Positions 17,111 to 27,838 of a stretch of DNA of 64,000 nt are shown in pieces. The DNA is from an uncultured Porphyromonadaceae bacterium (GTDB taxonomy: Bacteria; Bacteroidota; Bacteroidia; Bacteroidales; Muribaculaceae), in assembly GCA_946553045.1 (NCBI GenBank), contig CAMNRO010000001.1, positions 1-64,000 of the forward strand, in the 5' to 3' direction. The position numbers and the translations under genes are program-made. The notes under the pieces were generated by a model. The model had not been told where the DNA came from. It made no database searches and saw only the letters and a list, made by a program, of their open reading frames with translations. How positions within the stretch are numbered: position 1 is the first letter of the stretch; every line of letters begins with the position of its first letter.

Positions 17111-17986
17111 ATGGAACACAAAATTATCCCTGCTTCCGAACTTATAATCAACCCCGACGGAAGCGTTTTCCACCTTCATCTGCTTCCTTCGCAGCTTACC
17201 GACCGCATAATACTCGTCGGAGACCCAGGCCGCGTCGACATGGTAGCATCTTTCTTCGACACCAAGACTTTCGAGGTCTCGGCCCGCGAATTCCACACCA
17301 TAGGCGGAACCTACAAGGGAAAACCTATAATGTGTCTGAGCCATGGTATCGGCCCCGACAATATCGATATTGTCATCAACGAGCTCGACGCGCTGGCTAA
17401 CATCGACTTCGAAACCCGCGAGGTGCGCGCCGAAAAACGGCGCCTGACAATGGTTCGTATCGGTACGTCGGGAGCACTTCAGCCCGAGCTTTCTCTAGGA
17501 ACTCCCGTCATAGCCGAAAAATCACTCGGTTTCGACGGTGTGCTCAACTACTATGCAGGCCGCAACGAGGTTGCCGATCTCGACTTCGAAAAAGCTTTCT
17601 GCGAACATACCGGCTGGAATCCTCTCTGGGCCAAACCGTATATCGTGAGCGCCGACGAAGAGCTCGTCGACATGATAGGCCGCGACGACATGGTGCGCGG
17701 CAACACTATCTCGGCAGTAGGATTCTATGGACCTCAGGGCCGTGAATTGCGTCTGCCTCTCTCTAACCCGGATCTCAACCGCCGCATCGAAGAATTCGAA
17801 TACAATGGCCGCAAGATTACCAACTATGAGATGGAAAGCGCGCCTCTGGCAGGCCTCGGACGCCTCATGGGTCACCGCTGCATGACAGTCTGCTCAATCA
17901 TAGCAAACCGCTATAAGACAGAGGCCAACCCCAACTACAAACAGGGCATACGCGACCTCATCGCCGTAGTCCTCGACCGCATCTAA
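17111..17986 (+). CDS. udp: Uridine phosphorylase-family nucleoside phosphorylase
   Basis: This 291-residue NP-I family enzyme converts a nucleoside plus phosphate to base and (deoxy)ribose-1-phosphate. Seen: ILVGDPGRVDMVA (phosphate loop), SHGIGPDNIDIVINEL, RIGTSGALQPEL, and NYEMESAPLAGLGRLMG with the conserved Met-Glu that holds the ribose. Bacteroidota annotate this group as uridine phosphorylase, though purine specificity cannot be excluded. A 93-base gap without a clear TAnnTTTG box separates it from dprA. Confidence 0.9.
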   Translation: MEHKIIPASELIINPDGSVFHLHLLPSQLTDRIILVGDPGRVDMVASFFDTKTFEVSAREFHTIGGTYKGKPIMCLSHGIGPDNIDIVINELDALANIDFETREVRAEKRRLTMVRIGTSGALQPELSLGTPVIAEKSLGFDGVLNYYAGRNEVADLDFEKAFCEHTGWNPLWAKPYIVSADEELVDMIGRDDMVRGNTISAVGFYGPQGRELRLPLSNPDLNRRIEEFEYNGRKITNYEMESAPLAGLGRLMGHRCMTVCSIIANRYKTEANPNYKQGIRDLIAVVLDRI

Positions 17987-17990
17987 ACAC

Positions 17991-18032
17991 AATAATGGCC
18001 ATAATGCTTTTTCTGTCATTATGGCCATTATT
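17991..18032. terminator. Bidirectional terminator
   Basis: A long perfect stem (AATAATGGCCATAATG with its complement) around a 10-base loop separates the convergent uridine phosphorylase and Dabb genes. Confidence 0.8.
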
Positions 18033-18038
18033 GTATTG

Positions 18039-18335
18039 TTACTGTTCGCAGTCTACGCAGGCGCGGGCGGCAACAATAGGCTTTATGATAGCCACACAGG
18101 CGAGGTGCGCGGGGTGACCGGCGTAAGCCTTGAGGTCGTCGAAGTTGTCGCAGAGCGCAGTGAGAGTAACGGTCCAGTTACCTTCGATACCGCTGTTGTC
18201 TACAGCAACTTCCATCGATTTAAGTTCGGCAATCTGCGCGGGCAGAGCCTCAAGACCGGCCTTGAAATCGGCCGCAGCCTTGGCAACAGCAGCGCTGTCA
18301 CCATCAAGCTTGAACATTACTACATGCTTTACCAT
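18039..18335 (-). CDS. Dabb (stress-responsive A/B barrel) domain protein
   Basis: The 98-residue dimeric alpha/beta barrel protein starts MVKHVVMFKL, the usual first strand of Dabb proteins, and shows YAGHPAHLACVAIIKPIV near the end (the conserved HP..H). The family has no single function; members include stress proteins and small cyclases or monooxygenases. It ends at the shared terminator and is followed upstream by a purine-rich palindrome. Confidence 0.88.
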   Translation of the reverse strand: MVKHVVMFKLDGDSAAVAKAAADFKAGLEALPAQIAELKSMEVAVDNSGIEGNWTVTLTALCDNFDDLKAYAGHPAHLACVAIIKPIVAARACVDCEQ

Positions 18336-18339
18336 ATTT

Positions 18340-18490
18340 TAGGAGATTAAGTGGTTAGGTGATTAGGAAATTAGGTGGTAGGGAGCAAGGAGATTATGAA
18401 CTTCAGGAGTTAGGGATTCATAAGAAATAAATTCTTTCTATCTTAATATCCTAACTTCTTGATTTCATAATTACCTAACCTCATAACTGC

Positions 18491-18492
<2 letters not shown>
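18340..18492. repeat. TTAGG-rich imperfect inverted repeat
   Basis: The left arm (18340-18384) is built of units such as GTGGTTAGGTGATTAGG. The right arm (18448-18492) is its imperfect reverse complement, about 70% matched by eye over some 45 bases, with a 60-base spacer. The right arm touches the stop of the ABC-F gene. A similar element sits at 21440-21549. Confidence 0.7.
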
Positions 18493-20113
<1,621 letters not shown>

Positions 20114-21427
20114 TTACTCGAATAAATGTTTGCTGAGGCGTCGCAGGGCCTCGACTTTGTCTTCGGCGCGCACAAGCACCGAAATATTATAGTTACTGCC
20201 ACCATACGAAATCATACGCACGGGAATATCGCCTAAAGCAGCGAGCACGCGGCCCTCGAAGCCAGAATTGTGCCATTCGAGGTCTCCGACAATACAGATT
20301 ATAACCATATCGCTGTCTACGCTGACCGTACCGAACGCTTTCAGTTCGTCTACGATGGCCGACAGGCGCGAATCATCATCAATGCTCAGTGTAACACCGA
20401 CTTCCGATGTTGCCATCATGTCGATGCTGGTGCGGTATTTCTCGAATATCTCGAAAACCTTGTGCAGGAAGCCATAGGCAAGGAGCATGCGTCCGCTTTT
20501 AATCTTGATTGCGGTGATACCGTCCTTGGCTGCCACGGCCTTGATTGTTCCGTCGGGGCGGGTATTGTATATGAGGGTTCCGGGGGCTTCCGGCTCCATT
20601 GTATTGAGCAGGCGCACCGGTATATCATGCAGTTTTGCAGGCAGCACACATGCCGGATGAAGGATTTTGGCACCGAAATATGCAAGTTCGGCAGCTTCCT
20701 CGAAGTGAAGCTCACTCACAGGTCTGGTATTATCGACGTAGCGGGGGTCGTTGTTGTGCATGCCGTCGATATCGGTCCATATCTGAATTTCCTCCACATC
20801 AAGCACGGCACCGATGATGGAAGCGGTGTAGTCGCTGCCTCCACGACGCAGATTATCTGTCTTGCCATTATTGTTGCGGCATATGTATCCCTGGGTAATA
20901 TAGACATCCGCACCCTGGTTCACCTCGAGCAAGCGCCGCACGCCGGATGCGATATAGGCCATGTCGGGTTCGCCGCCTTCGCCGGTACGCATATAGTCGA
21001 GCGCAGGCAGCATCACGGCACGCACACCGCGCTCGGCCAGAAGAGCCTGCATCATCGCTGTAGACATGAGTTCGCCCTGGGCGAGAATCTCTTTTTCGGC
21101 ATCTATGCCGAATTCCTTATCGAAATAATAGCGTATGGTCGAAAGACTGCGCTCGACAGCATCGGCTGCAGCCCTGCGACCTGAATCTGTCGCAAGAAGT
21201 TCGCCCACCTCTGCGGCATACTTTGCCGACAGGGTATTGAGGGTTTCCTGCGCTCCGGGCACATTACCTTTGTACAGATATTCTGAAATTTCAACTAACG
21301 TATTGGTAGTTCCCGACATAGCCGACAGAACCACAATATCACCCTTGGACCTGCACACCAGGTCTGCGACATGCTTTATGCGCTCGGCACTACCGACTGA
21401 AGTGCCGCCGAATTTAAGTACTTTCAA
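20114..21427 (-). CDS. lysC: Aspartate kinase (monofunctional)
   Basis: The 437-residue enzyme phosphorylates aspartate, the first step to lysine, methionine and threonine. Seen: KFGGTSVGSAERI at the start, NLRRGGSDYTASIIG and WTDIDGMHNNDPR in the kinase domain, and ACT regulatory domains from about residue 300 (GITAIKIKSGRMLL, then DMVIICIVGDL). Its length fits the monofunctional class with no homoserine dehydrogenase fused. The ABC-F gene follows closely. An inverted repeat lies directly upstream. Confidence 0.96.
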   Translation of the reverse strand: MKVLKFGGTSVGSAERIKHVADLVCRSKGDIVVLSAMSGTTNTLVEISEYLYKGNVPGAQETLNTLSAKYAAEVGELLATDSGRRAAADAVERSLSTIRYYFDKEFGIDAEKEILAQGELMSTAMMQALLAERGVRAVMLPALDYMRTGEGGEPDMAYIASGVRRLLEVNQGADVYITQGYICRNNNGKTDNLRRGGSDYTASIIGAVLDVEEIQIWTDIDGMHNNDPRYVDNTRPVSELHFEEAAELAYFGAKILHPACVLPAKLHDIPVRLLNTMEPEAPGTLIYNTRPDGTIKAVAAKDGITAIKIKSGRMLLAYGFLHKVFEIFEKYRTSIDMMATSEVGVTLSIDDDSRLSAIVDELKAFGTVSVDSDMVIICIVGDLEWHNSGFEGRVLAALGDIPVRMISYGGSNYNISVLVRAEDKVEALRRLSKHLFE

Positions 21428-21439
21428 TTCTTAGCTTTG

Positions 21440-21549
21440 GGTTAGTGGTGAGTGGTTAGCGGTTAGGGTGTTGAGGAGGGGTGGGGGTAAGGGGATAGTG
21501 GAGGTCCGGAACGAAATTCACTAACCATTAACCCCAATCCACTAACCAT
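21440..21549. repeat. GGTTAG-rich imperfect inverted repeat
   Basis: The left arm (21440-21470) contains GGTTAGTGG..GTGGTTAGCGGTTAG. The right arm (21519-21549) is its near reverse complement. The loop between is G-rich on the plus strand (GGAGGGGTGGGGG). It lies between tRNA-Cys and lysC and resembles the element at 18340-18492. Confidence 0.7.
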
Positions 21550-21552
21550 AAT

Positions 21553-21588
21553 TTAAAAAATCCCGCCTCAGAAAGCAGAAGCGGGATT
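21553..21588 (-). terminator. Terminator of tRNA-Cys
   Basis: The stem AATCCCGC / GCGGGATT (21559-21566, 21581-21588), followed on the minus strand by a U-run, sits 5 bases past the tRNA 3' end. Confidence 0.85.
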
Positions 21589-21592
21589 GATG

Positions 21593-21663
21593 AGGTACCA
21601 AGCAGAATCGAACTGCTGTACACGGTTTTGCAGACCGTTGCCTAACCACTCGGCCATGGTACC
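21593..21663 (-). tRNA. tRNA-Cys (GCA anticodon)
   Basis: The 71-base cloverleaf on the minus strand has acceptor arms GGTACCA / TGGTACC, the anticodon loop CTGCAAA giving GCA, T-arm GTTCGATTC and discriminator U (typical for Cys). CCA is not encoded, so it must be added by CCA transferase. Confidence 0.95.
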
Positions 21664-21682
21664 ATTGGTGGGTTTGCGGGTG

Positions 21683-21714
21683 CAAAGTTACGACCTTTTT
21701 TTTGTTTCCGCAAA
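21683..21714 (-). promoter_or_regulatory. -33/-7 promoter of tRNA-Cys
   Basis: On the minus strand TTTG (21711-21714), a 20-base spacer and TAACTTTG (21683-21690) place the start site about 15 bases before the mature tRNA. Confidence 0.75.
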
Positions 21715-21750
21715 TTTTCCTCGAAAAAAATCAGATTATGTTCATAAATT

Positions 21751-23121
21751 TCAGCCGAAGAGGGCGCGGAAAGCGTCGGCGACTTTGGCTACGGGGTGCA
21801 GGCGTATCGCGAGCTTCGATGTATCGAAACCTTTGAGGGGTGTCGCAGGAATGAGAATGTCGGTCATTCCGAGTTTTTCTGCCTCGAGTATGCGCTGCTC
21901 TATCCGGGTGACAGGGCGGATTTCGCCTGTCAGACCGACTTCTCCGGCCATGCACCAGCCACGCGGTATGTTCATATCCACGTTGCTTGACAATATCGCG
22001 GAAATGATGGCAAGGTCGAGCGCAGGGTCGTTGACTTTCAGACCTCCGGCGATGTTAAGAAACACGTCCTTCTGGCCAAGCTTGAAGCCGACGCGCTTTT
22101 CGAGCACGGCGAGGAGCATGTTCATTCGCTTGGCGTCGAAACCGGTGACAGAGCGCTGTGGCGTGCCGTATGCGGCTGTGCTGACAAGCGCCTGCACTTC
22201 TATCAGGAATGGCCTTATACCCTCAAGGGTCACGCCGACGGCTACACCCGAAAGCTCGCTGTCGGCATTGCTCATGAGCAGTTCGGATGGATTGGAGACC
22301 TCGCGCAGACCACTGCGGCACATTTCGTAGATGCCGAGTTCCGATGTGCTCCCAAAGCGATTCTTGGCTGCTCGGAGCAGGCGGTAGAGATACTGGCGGT
22401 CGCCCTCGAACTGGAGTACTGCGTCTACTATATGCTCAAGCACCTTCGGGCCTGCAAGCGAGCCTTCCTTGGTGATATGACCGATGAGAATCACCGGCAC
22501 ACCGCTGTCTTTGGCATATCGGAGAAGCGCCGCGGCGCATTCGCGCACCTGCCCGACGCTGCCGGCCGACGATTCGAGTGCTTCTGAGGCGATGGTCTGA
22601 ATAGAGTCTATGACAAGAATCTGAGGCTGAATCTCCTCGATGTGGCTGAATATATTTTCGAGTGATGTCTCGCCGACGATGAAGAGATTGTCGCTGCCTC
22701 GGCCTATGCGGTCGGCGCGGAGCTTGATTTGCGTCGGGCTTTCCTCGCCTGATACGTAGAGGATAGTACGCGATCGTATCGAAAGAAGATTCTGGAGCAC
22801 GAGAGTCGACTTTCCGACACCGGGCTCTCCGCCGATGAGAACTATGGAGCCTTTCACAAGTCCTCCGCCGAGCACCCTGTTGAGTTCCTGGCTCGGCATG
22901 GCTATGCGAGGCTCGTCGACTGCCTCGATATCGTTTACGGCACGCGGCTGCGACTTACGGCGCGAACCACCGGCTGCAGCCGAAGCTGTCGGCGAAGCCG
23001 ACACTTTTTCTTCCACCATGGTATTCCATTCCCCGCATGCCGGACATCGTCCGGCCCATTTGGGCGAATCGGCTCCGCATGAAGTGCAGAACCACATGGT
23101 CTTCTGTTTTGATTTAGCCAT
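21751..23121 (-). CDS. radA: DNA repair protein RadA
   Basis: The 456-residue RecA-like branch-migration helicase shows a zinc finger (CTSCGADSPKWAGRCPACGEW), then GGEPGVGKST as Walker A near residue 100, the RadA-specific AAKNRFGS motif, and a Lon-protease-like C-terminal domain (from about residue 290) without the catalytic dyad. It acts in homologous recombination with RecA. It starts 7 bases after the SpoU methyltransferase gene and is in the same minus-strand run as bioB. Confidence 0.97.
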   Translation of the reverse strand: MAKSKQKTMWFCTSCGADSPKWAGRCPACGEWNTMVEEKVSASPTASAAAGGSRRKSQPRAVNDIEAVDEPRIAMPSQELNRVLGGGLVKGSIVLIGGEPGVGKSTLVLQNLLSIRSRTILYVSGEESPTQIKLRADRIGRGSDNLFIVGETSLENIFSHIEEIQPQILVIDSIQTIASEALESSAGSVGQVRECAAALLRYAKDSGVPVILIGHITKEGSLAGPKVLEHIVDAVLQFEGDRQYLYRLLRAAKNRFGSTSELGIYEMCRSGLREVSNPSELLMSNADSELSGVAVGVTLEGIRPFLIEVQALVSTAAYGTPQRSVTGFDAKRMNMLLAVLEKRVGFKLGQKDVFLNIAGGLKVNDPALDLAIISAILSSNVDMNIPRGWCMAGEVGLTGEIRPVTRIEQRILEAEKLGMTDILIPATPLKGFDTSKLAIRLHPVAKVADAFRALFG

Positions 23122-23128
23122 TAAGACG

Positions 23129-23893
23129 CTATTTAAACTGTCGTTGACGGAATTGTGAAAGGACTATTGCCGTAGCTACGCTTACATTGAGACTTTCGCT
23201 GACACAGCCATCGCCATAAGGCGGAATAAATAGTTTATGGCTGATATGCGCGGCAACCTCGGGAGAGACGCCGCTGCCTTCATTGCCCATTATTATTATG
23301 CCGCCTTGTGCAAGAGGCGATGTATAGATATTGACACCGTCGAGAAATGTGCCATATACCGGCACAGACTGCATGGAGGCAAGATAGCCGGCGAGGTCAG
23401 TATAGACTACCCGCACATTGGCAACGGCACCCATCGAAGCCTGCACGGCTTTGGGATTATACACGTCGACAGTATCGCGCGAGGCAATGACTGTGCGGAT
23501 TCCCATCCAGTCGGCGGTGCGGAGTATAGTGCCCATGTTGCCGGGGTCCTGCACGCGGTCGAGCGCCAGCACAAGTTCTTTGTCAAAATCTTCAGACGAG
23601 GGCAGACTTTCGTCTTTTTGAGGCAACTCGAAAAACGCTATTGTCTGCGGCGTAGCGCTAAGACGTGTTATTTCGCGAAGAAATCCGCGCTTCACACGGA
23701 TTGCGCCCGGCAAATCCATATCGGACTCGACATCTTCAAATATATATCGGGCTTTATAACCGCCCTGCAAGAGCGTTTCGACACATTTGCGGCCTTCTGC
23801 CACGAACATGCCGCTGCGCCGGCGCCCTTTTGCGTCGTCGAGCGAGGCAAACTCTTTTGCCAGAGCCTTTGTCAGAACAAAATCACCACTCAT
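23129..23893 (-). CDS. SpoU/TrmH-family 2'-O-ribose RNA methyltransferase
   Basis: The 254-residue SPOUT enzyme has an N-terminal substrate-binding region (LTKALAKEFASL) and the knotted SAM domain. Motif 1 is ALDRVQDPGNMGTILRTADW, motif 2 IIIMGNEGSGVSPEV and motif 3 IPPYGDGCVSESLNVSVATAIVL, where Asn and Ser are the family hallmarks. The target is probably 23S rRNA (RlmB-like), but this is inference. I prefer the ATG at 23893 (MSGDF), 11 bases inside bioB; an upstream ATG at 23905 is possible. Confidence 0.92.
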   Translation of the reverse strand: MSGDFVLTKALAKEFASLDDAKGRRRSGMFVAEGRKCVETLLQGGYKARYIFEDVESDMDLPGAIRVKRGFLREITRLSATPQTIAFFELPQKDESLPSSEDFDKELVLALDRVQDPGNMGTILRTADWMGIRTVIASRDTVDVYNPKAVQASMGAVANVRVVYTDLAGYLASMQSVPVYGTFLDGVNIYTSPLAQGGIIIMGNEGSGVSPEVAAHISHKLFIPPYGDGCVSESLNVSVATAIVLSQFRQRQFK

Positions 23894-24869
23894 AACCGGC
23901 TTCATCTACAAGTTTACGGTCTTCGTCGGTTGTCGAGCCGATAGTGGTGAGGAGGTCACCGACAATGGCGCCGTTAATGCCTATTTTCATTGCCTTAAGC
24001 ATGGCTTCACGGCTGAGACGTGCGCGGCCTCCCGCAAAACGGAGCTGCACGGCCGGATGAGCGAAACGGAACAGTGCTACTGTGATAAGAATCTCGTCCT
24101 CGTCTATCAACGGGGTGTTCTCGAGCGGTGTTCCGGGAATCGGAGAAAGGATATTAATCGGTATGGACACCGGTCTGGCCCTGCGGAGCGTCACCGCCAG
24201 TTCCATACGCTGGCGACGAGTCTCGCCCATGCCTATGATACCGCCTGAACACACCTCGAAACCGAGACGGTGAGCGGCATCTATTGTCGCCAGCTTATCT
24301 TCAATAGTGTGTGTGGTGCATAGTTTCGGAAAATAAGAAGGCGCAGTCTCAAGATTGCAGTGGTAGCGGTGAGTACCCGATTCCCACAATAGTCTAAGCT
24401 CATTTTCGTCAAGCAGGCCGAGTGAGGCGCATGTGTTTATGCCGTCTTCCGTCCGAATTTCCTTAAGAAGCGCACAAATGCTCTCAAGCGACTTTCCGCG
24501 GACAGCACGTCCGCTGGCAACAAGCGAAAATCGGCCGATACCACACTCAGCGTTATATCGCGCCACTCTGAAAGCCTCATCGCGGTCTACAAGCGCATAA
24601 CTCTCGCAGCCTGTATTGAAATGGGCCGACTGGGCACACCATTTGCAGTTTTCGGAGCAACTGCCGGAACGTGCGTTCACGATAGAACATGTGTCGAATT
24701 TTTTCTGACAGAACTTGCGTGTTATTTCTTCCGCTTTGGCTTCAAGGAGAGAGATGGCCCCGGGGTCGTTCACCTCGGTGAGTCGGTAGAGTGTTTCTTC
24801 ATCAAGTGTCTCGCCCGCAAGAACACGGGCGGCACAAGACTCTACAAAATCGATTTCGCTTCTTTCCAT
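23883..24869 (-). CDS. bioB: Biotin synthase
   Basis: The 328-residue radical-SAM enzyme inserts sulfur into dethiobiotin. The radical SAM cluster motif CSENCKWCAQSAHF (CxxxCxxC) lies near residue 70. Further family blocks follow: TCASLGLL, YHCNLETAPSYF, CSGGIIGMGET and the late GRARLSREAMLKAM. It lies about 20 kb from bioD and bioGC, with bioA and bioF not in the window, so the pathway is scattered. Its gene sits 18 bases after an acyl-CoA ligase gene. Confidence 0.97.
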   Translation of the reverse strand: MERSEIDFVESCAARVLAGETLDEETLYRLTEVNDPGAISLLEAKAEEITRKFCQKKFDTCSIVNARSGSCSENCKWCAQSAHFNTGCESYALVDRDEAFRVARYNAECGIGRFSLVASGRAVRGKSLESICALLKEIRTEDGINTCASLGLLDENELRLLWESGTHRYHCNLETAPSYFPKLCTTHTIEDKLATIDAAHRLGFEVCSGGIIGMGETRRQRMELAVTLRRARPVSIPINILSPIPGTPLENTPLIDEDEILITVALFRFAHPAVQLRFAGGRARLSREAMLKAMKIGINGAIVGDLLTTIGSTTDEDRKLVDEAGYEW

Positions 24870-24887
24870 TGCTATTTCAAAAAGCTT

Positions 24888-26546
24888 CTAAGAGTTATAC
24901 AAGTAGCGTTTAATGGAGCGCTTGGGTGTTTTCTCGAATTCCTCCTTCATAATCCGGAAATCGCGCACCTGGCTGAAAGCAGGAATCTGAGAATTGAGAG
25001 CCGCGATATTTTTCTTCATCGCAGCCAACAAAGCGGCATCGTCCATGCCTTCTTTTTTGGCAGCGTCATAATCGGGGTGAATCAGAGCTGTCAGTTTGCC
25101 GTGATTGTCAATGATAAGCGATTCGGCAACGAGAGGCAGGTTGTTGAGTTTCTGCTCGATTTCTTCGGGGTAAATATTCTGGCCGGAAGGACCGAGAATC
25201 ATATTCTTGTCGCGTCCGCGTATATATATGAATCCGTCGGCATCGATGGTGCATATATCGCCTGTGTTCATCCAGCCGTCAGAGCCTATCACGGCAGAGG
25301 TCGCTTCCTGATTGTTGTAATAGCCCTTCATCACGTTCTGGCCTCGCACAAAGAGGATACCGGGTTTGTGAGCCGGATCGTCGCTTTCAACACGGCCTTC
25401 CATACGGTCTACAATACGGCCGCAAGAGCCGGGCCGCTGCTCGTCCCAGGGCGCATAGCCTATCAGAGGGCCGCATTCAGTCATGCCATACCCCACTGTG
25501 TACGGAAATTGTATCTTGCGCAGGAATTTCTCGACATCGGCGCTCAATGCGGCGCCTCCGATGATGAGCTGCTGCAGATTTCCGCCAAATGCGTTGATAA
25601 GCTGGGCTTTGATTTTAGAAAGGACTTTGCCGTCGATGACGGGCGTGTGAAGCAGAAGTTTCATCACCGGCTTGTTTATTACCGGGAAGACTTTGGTCTT
25701 GACAATCTTCTCTATTATAAGCGGCACGGCAACAATAAGCTTCGGCCGCACCTCGGCAAAGGCATCCAGCAGTATTTTTGGAGACGGTGTGCGGGAAAGG
25801 AAATAGATGTGACAGCCCTTTACGAAGGGATGAAAACATTCTATCATAAGCCCGAACATATGGGCCTGCGGAAGTATCGACACCATGCCGTCGCCCGGCT
25901 TGAGGAATGTCAGACCGTCGATAGAATACTGAAGATTGCTCCACAGATTGCGATAAGTGAGCATCACTCCTTTCGAAAAGCCCGTCGAGCCGGCCGTATA
26001 GTTGATAATGGCCGTGGCATCGGGGTCACAATCGGAATACGACACCATATCTGCGGTAAAGCGCTCGGGGTAGCGCTCTCCGAAAAGCAGGTTAAGGCGC
26101 TCGCGTGCCTTTGTCAGTTTTTTCGAACGGCTGTAGAGTAGCGAATAATCATCTACGAGAAGAGCGCCTTCAAGTTTGGGAACATTTCCTGTCGAAAGCT
26201 TTTCCCATACACTGCCGTCTACAAACAGCAGGCGGCTGTCGCTGTCGTCAACGAGGTGCTCGACGGTATCGGGCTTGAAATCGTTGAGTATAGGCACAGC
26301 GACAGCCCCATAAGTTATAGCGGCAATCACAGCCATAGCCCATTGCGAACAATTTCGACCGCAAAAAGCGATTTTATCGCCTTGCGAAATGCCTGCCTCA
26401 GCGAAAAGAATATGAAGTTTGGCAATCTTGCGGGCTACATCGCAATATCGGTAGGTGTCGCCTCGGAAATCGGAGAATGCCGGTGTACCCCAGTTCTCGC
26501 GTATTGCCTGAGTGAAATATCTGATGGCTGTATCCTGTGGTGTCAT
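24888..26546 (-). CDS. AMP-dependent long-chain acyl-CoA ligase
   Basis: The 552-residue ANL-superfamily enzyme activates a fatty acid as acyl-AMP and then acyl-CoA. Seen: P-loop NYTAGSTGFSKGVML near residue 180, VGYGMTECGPLIGY, WMNTGDICTID, IRGRDKNMILGPSGQNIYPEEIE, and a C-terminal Lys region (EKTPKRSIKRYLY). The substrate cannot be fixed. I prefer the ATG at 26546 (MTPQD), though one 24 bases upstream is also possible. Its position just before bioB suggests co-transcription. Confidence 0.9.
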   Translation of the reverse strand: MTPQDTAIRYFTQAIRENWGTPAFSDFRGDTYRYCDVARKIAKLHILFAEAGISQGDKIAFCGRNCSQWAMAVIAAITYGAVAVPILNDFKPDTVEHLVDDSDSRLLFVDGSVWEKLSTGNVPKLEGALLVDDYSLLYSRSKKLTKARERLNLLFGERYPERFTADMVSYSDCDPDATAIINYTAGSTGFSKGVMLTYRNLWSNLQYSIDGLTFLKPGDGMVSILPQAHMFGLMIECFHPFVKGCHIYFLSRTPSPKILLDAFAEVRPKLIVAVPLIIEKIVKTKVFPVINKPVMKLLLHTPVIDGKVLSKIKAQLINAFGGNLQQLIIGGAALSADVEKFLRKIQFPYTVGYGMTECGPLIGYAPWDEQRPGSCGRIVDRMEGRVESDDPAHKPGILFVRGQNVMKGYYNNQEATSAVIGSDGWMNTGDICTIDADGFIYIRGRDKNMILGPSGQNIYPEEIEQKLNNLPLVAESLIIDNHGKLTALIHPDYDAAKKEGMDDAALLAAMKKNIAALNSQIPAFSQVRDFRIMKEEFEKTPKRSIKRYLYNS

Positions 26547-26611
26547 AATCTTAAGAAAAGCTTGCTTCAATAATACCTAATTGAAACTGCCGGAATGTCA
26601 AAAAAGTTCTG

Positions 26612-27838
26612 TCAATTCTTTTTGAAGCGTTTCTGAAGGTATTGGCGTAGAGTGCTGAACGACCCGACTGTATTTTTCGGAGGAGTTATTGCAGACAGAA
26701 GGATATCGCGCAGTTTCGAGGGGCGGCGACGGTCGTTTATTCTCGACGGGTCTTCGATTTCATTGCTGTGGTAGACTTTAACCTCGCGCTCGCCCGATAC
26801 GGCCGCAAGAGCATTCTCGGCAAGCGTCATAAGCTCGTCTTCGCCGGGATAGACATATATCGGAGCTATAAAGTCGACATATTCAGCGATAAAGTCGGTA
26901 ATACGCTGACTATGCGCAATACCACCTGTGAGAAGGATTGCATCCACATCGCCTTTGAGCGCTATAGACATCGCACCGATTTCCTTCGACACCGTATAGA
27001 CCATAGCCCGGAGTATGAGCATGGCATGTAGGTCGCCGGCATCTATCCGTTCGAGCACTTCGGGCACGGAGGTAGTGCCCAGATGAGCCATAAGGCCTCC
27101 GGCACCGTGGATAAGGCGCATTAGTTCTTCTTCTGTATATTTACCCGAGAAGCACAGCTTTACAAGCGGACCCGGAGGAAGCGAGCCGGAGCGTTCGGGC
27201 GAGAATGGTCCGCAACCGTCGAGGGCGTTTGTTGTATCGATGACACGACCTTTGCGGTGGGCGCTCACCGTGATACCGCCGCCCATGTGGCATACAATCA
27301 AGTTGAGCTCCTCATATTTTTTCTCGGACTCACGGGCAAAGCGGCGCGCTATCGCTTTCTGATTCAGAGCATGGAAGATTGATTCGCGAGGCAATTCGGG
27401 AATACCGCTGATGCGGGCATAGGGAATCATCTCGTCAACGACAACCGGGTCGGCGATATAAGCCTTCACTCCTATTTCGTCGGCAATGTCGCGGGCAATC
27501 AGACCTCCGAGATTGGAGGCATGCTGCATATGCGCGTGCTCAAGGTCGTGACAGAGTTCGTCGTTGACCTCATATACACCGCTCTCGACAGGTTTGATGA
27601 TGCCTCCGCGGCCGATAACGGCCGAAAGACTGCGCATGTCGATTCCTTCATGTCTGAGAGCTTTTTCTATCAGCCCCTTGCGCCATGCAAACTGGTCAAG
27701 AAGATGAGGAAAACGGCTCAGTTCTTCGCGCGAATGATCTATGGATAGTTTGAATCGAAGCGTCTGATCGTCGTATAAGGCAATTTTTGTAGATGTCGAT
27801 CCTGGATTTATTGCGAGTATTCGGTACATAGTTTTCAT
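26612..27838 (-). CDS. buk: Butyrate (branched-chain fatty acid) kinase
   Basis: The 408-residue acetokinase-family enzyme makes ATP from an acyl phosphate. Seen: ILAINPGSTSTKIALYD at the N-terminus, HMGGGITVSAHRKGRVIDTTNALDG in the middle and DAILLTGGIAHS near residue 320. These fit butyrate kinase rather than acetate kinase. I chose the ATG at 27838, which overlaps the ptb stop as ATGA. With ptb it converts (iso)butyryl- or isovaleryl-CoA to the free acid and ATP. Confidence 0.95.
   Translation of the reverse strand: MKTMYRILAINPGSTSTKIALYDDQTLRFKLSIDHSREELSRFPHLLDQFAWRKGLIEKALRHEGIDMRSLSAVIGRGGIIKPVESGVYEVNDELCHDLEHAHMQHASNLGGLIARDIADEIGVKAYIADPVVVDEMIPYARISGIPELPRESIFHALNQKAIARRFARESEKKYEELNLIVCHMGGGITVSAHRKGRVIDTTNALDGCGPFSPERSGSLPPGPLVKLCFSGKYTEEELMRLIHGAGGLMAHLGTTSVPEVLERIDAGDLHAMLILRAMVYTVSKEIGAMSIALKGDVDAILLTGGIAHSQRITDFIAEYVDFIAPIYVYPGEDELMTLAENALAAVSGEREVKVYHSNEIEDPSRINDRRRPSKLRDILLSAITPPKNTVGSFSTLRQYLQKRFKKN

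Noticed and set aside
21440-21549. GGTTAG units as telomere-like or CRISPR repeats
   Set aside because: Units are degenerate and inverted, with no regular spacers and no cas genes in the window.
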